Both the position numbers and the translations under genes were made by a program. DNA of 12,127 bases, from NCBI GenBank assembly GCA_910583785.1, contig CAJTZK010000026.1, positions 1 to 12,127 of the forward strand. Reading direction: 5' to 3'. Shown piece after piece: positions 11,994 to 12,127 of this stretch (position 1 is the stretch's first letter; every line of letters begins with the position of its first letter). Under the pieces are notes generated by a model that made no database searches, was not told the DNA's origin, and saw only the letters and a program-made list of their open reading frames with translations. Source of the stretch: an uncultured Oscillibacter sp. (lineage in GTDB: Bacteria > Bacillota > Clostridia > Oscillospirales > Oscillospiraceae).

Positions 11994-12127
11994 TCAGTCC
12001 ATCAGATTTTTCAAACGTGCCAGCTTGTCCTGCGCTGTGGCTTTACGAAAATTCTCGCCGGAAAAACGGATAGGGGCGCACATTTCCAGTAAGCGGTCAT
12101 AGATGCGGGCGTGGGCGGTGTCCAGGG
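11994..12127 (-). CDS. C-terminal part of an unidentified protein (cut by the window edge)
   Basis: An open frame from the window end (codon CTG at 12123-12125) to TGA at 11994-11996 gives 43 residues, LDTAHARIYDRLLEMCAPIR and on to KLARLKNLMD. The composition is helical and basic, with no recognised motif. It ends 12 bases before the 69-aa ORF, whose Shine-Dalgarno lies between them, so it is the preceding gene of the same operon. Start and length lie outside the window. Confidence 0.6.
   Translation of the reverse strand, partial: LDTAHARIYDRLLEMCAPIRFSGENFRKATAQDKLARLKNLMD

Larger units (their letters stand above)
10114..12127 (-). mobile_element. End of a second mobile element with a large serine recombinase
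   Basis: From the Maff2 junction to the window end the DNA is visibly less GC-rich than the transfer module and carries a compact three-gene operon ending in a large serine recombinase. Such a recombinase commonly lies at the end of its element. The Maff2 gene is broken at the boundary and VirD4 is not seen here. I infer a nested or adjacent element; its att site should lie between the recombinase stop (10127) and the fold-back. The far end is outside the window. Confidence 0.5.

Noticed and set aside
12116..12127. CGGTGTCCAG at the window edge as a seventh palindrome copy
   Set aside because: Only one half-site is visible, it lies in coding sequence, and the window ends there.

Overview
The window looks like the conjugation module of an integrative and conjugative element (ICE) of the Tn1549 / Clostridioides CTn type. 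It is carried by a GC-rich gut Firmicute, probably a clostridial lineage such as Oscillospiraceae or Lachnospiraceae; the host assignment is inference from gene families and base composition. Every gene I can support is on the minus strand, so transcription runs from high to low coordinates. Functions are recognised from sequence motifs and remembered family features; no search was run.

Layout in transcription order. (1) 12127 to about 10115, less GC-rich: the end of an unidentified gene, a 69-aa small ORF and a large serine recombinase, which looks like the end of a second mobile element. (2) 10113-9952: a fold-back junction. Two diverged 3' fragments of a Maff2-type small membrane protein gene lie head to head and form a 68-bp inverted repeat. 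(3) 9939-4034: mating-pore genes, in order TrbL/VirB6-like, MT-A70 adenine methyltransferase, PrgI, VirB4 ATPase and a CD1108-type NlpC/P60 protein. (4) 4018-2574: DUF4315, the DUF4366 (CD1107-type) membrane protein and two small cysteine-rich proteins. (5) A 141-bp intergenic region with inverted repeats. (6) 2432-217: the mobilisation set, an unrecognised 111-aa protein, MobC and a MobA/VirD2-type relaxase. (7) 199-1: noncoding DNA packed with hairpins. Many genes overlap by a few bases or are separated by very few, as in long operons.

Expected working: MobC and relaxase nick and carry the DNA at oriT; VirB4 powers the channel; TrbL, PrgI and probably Maff2 form its membrane part; the NlpC/P60 protein opens the cell wall; DUF4366 and DUF4315 are regular accessory partners; the methyltransferase probably marks or protects the element. 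The coupling ATPase (VirD4) is not in the window.

The most unusual signal is a family of six near-identical 21-bp palindromes (CTCTGGACAC, one C or G, GTGTCCAGAG). Every copy lies within about 50 bases of a gene boundary and none lies deep in a gene. The sequence is open in all six reading frames, and three copies are translated as part of a protein. Four copies stand 6-18 bases before the Shine-Dalgarno sequence of the next gene. Separately, four core genes (relaxase, VirB4, PrgI, methyltransferase) have CTG, CTG, ATA and ATC where the Shine-Dalgarno spacing and the family N-terminus would put ATG.
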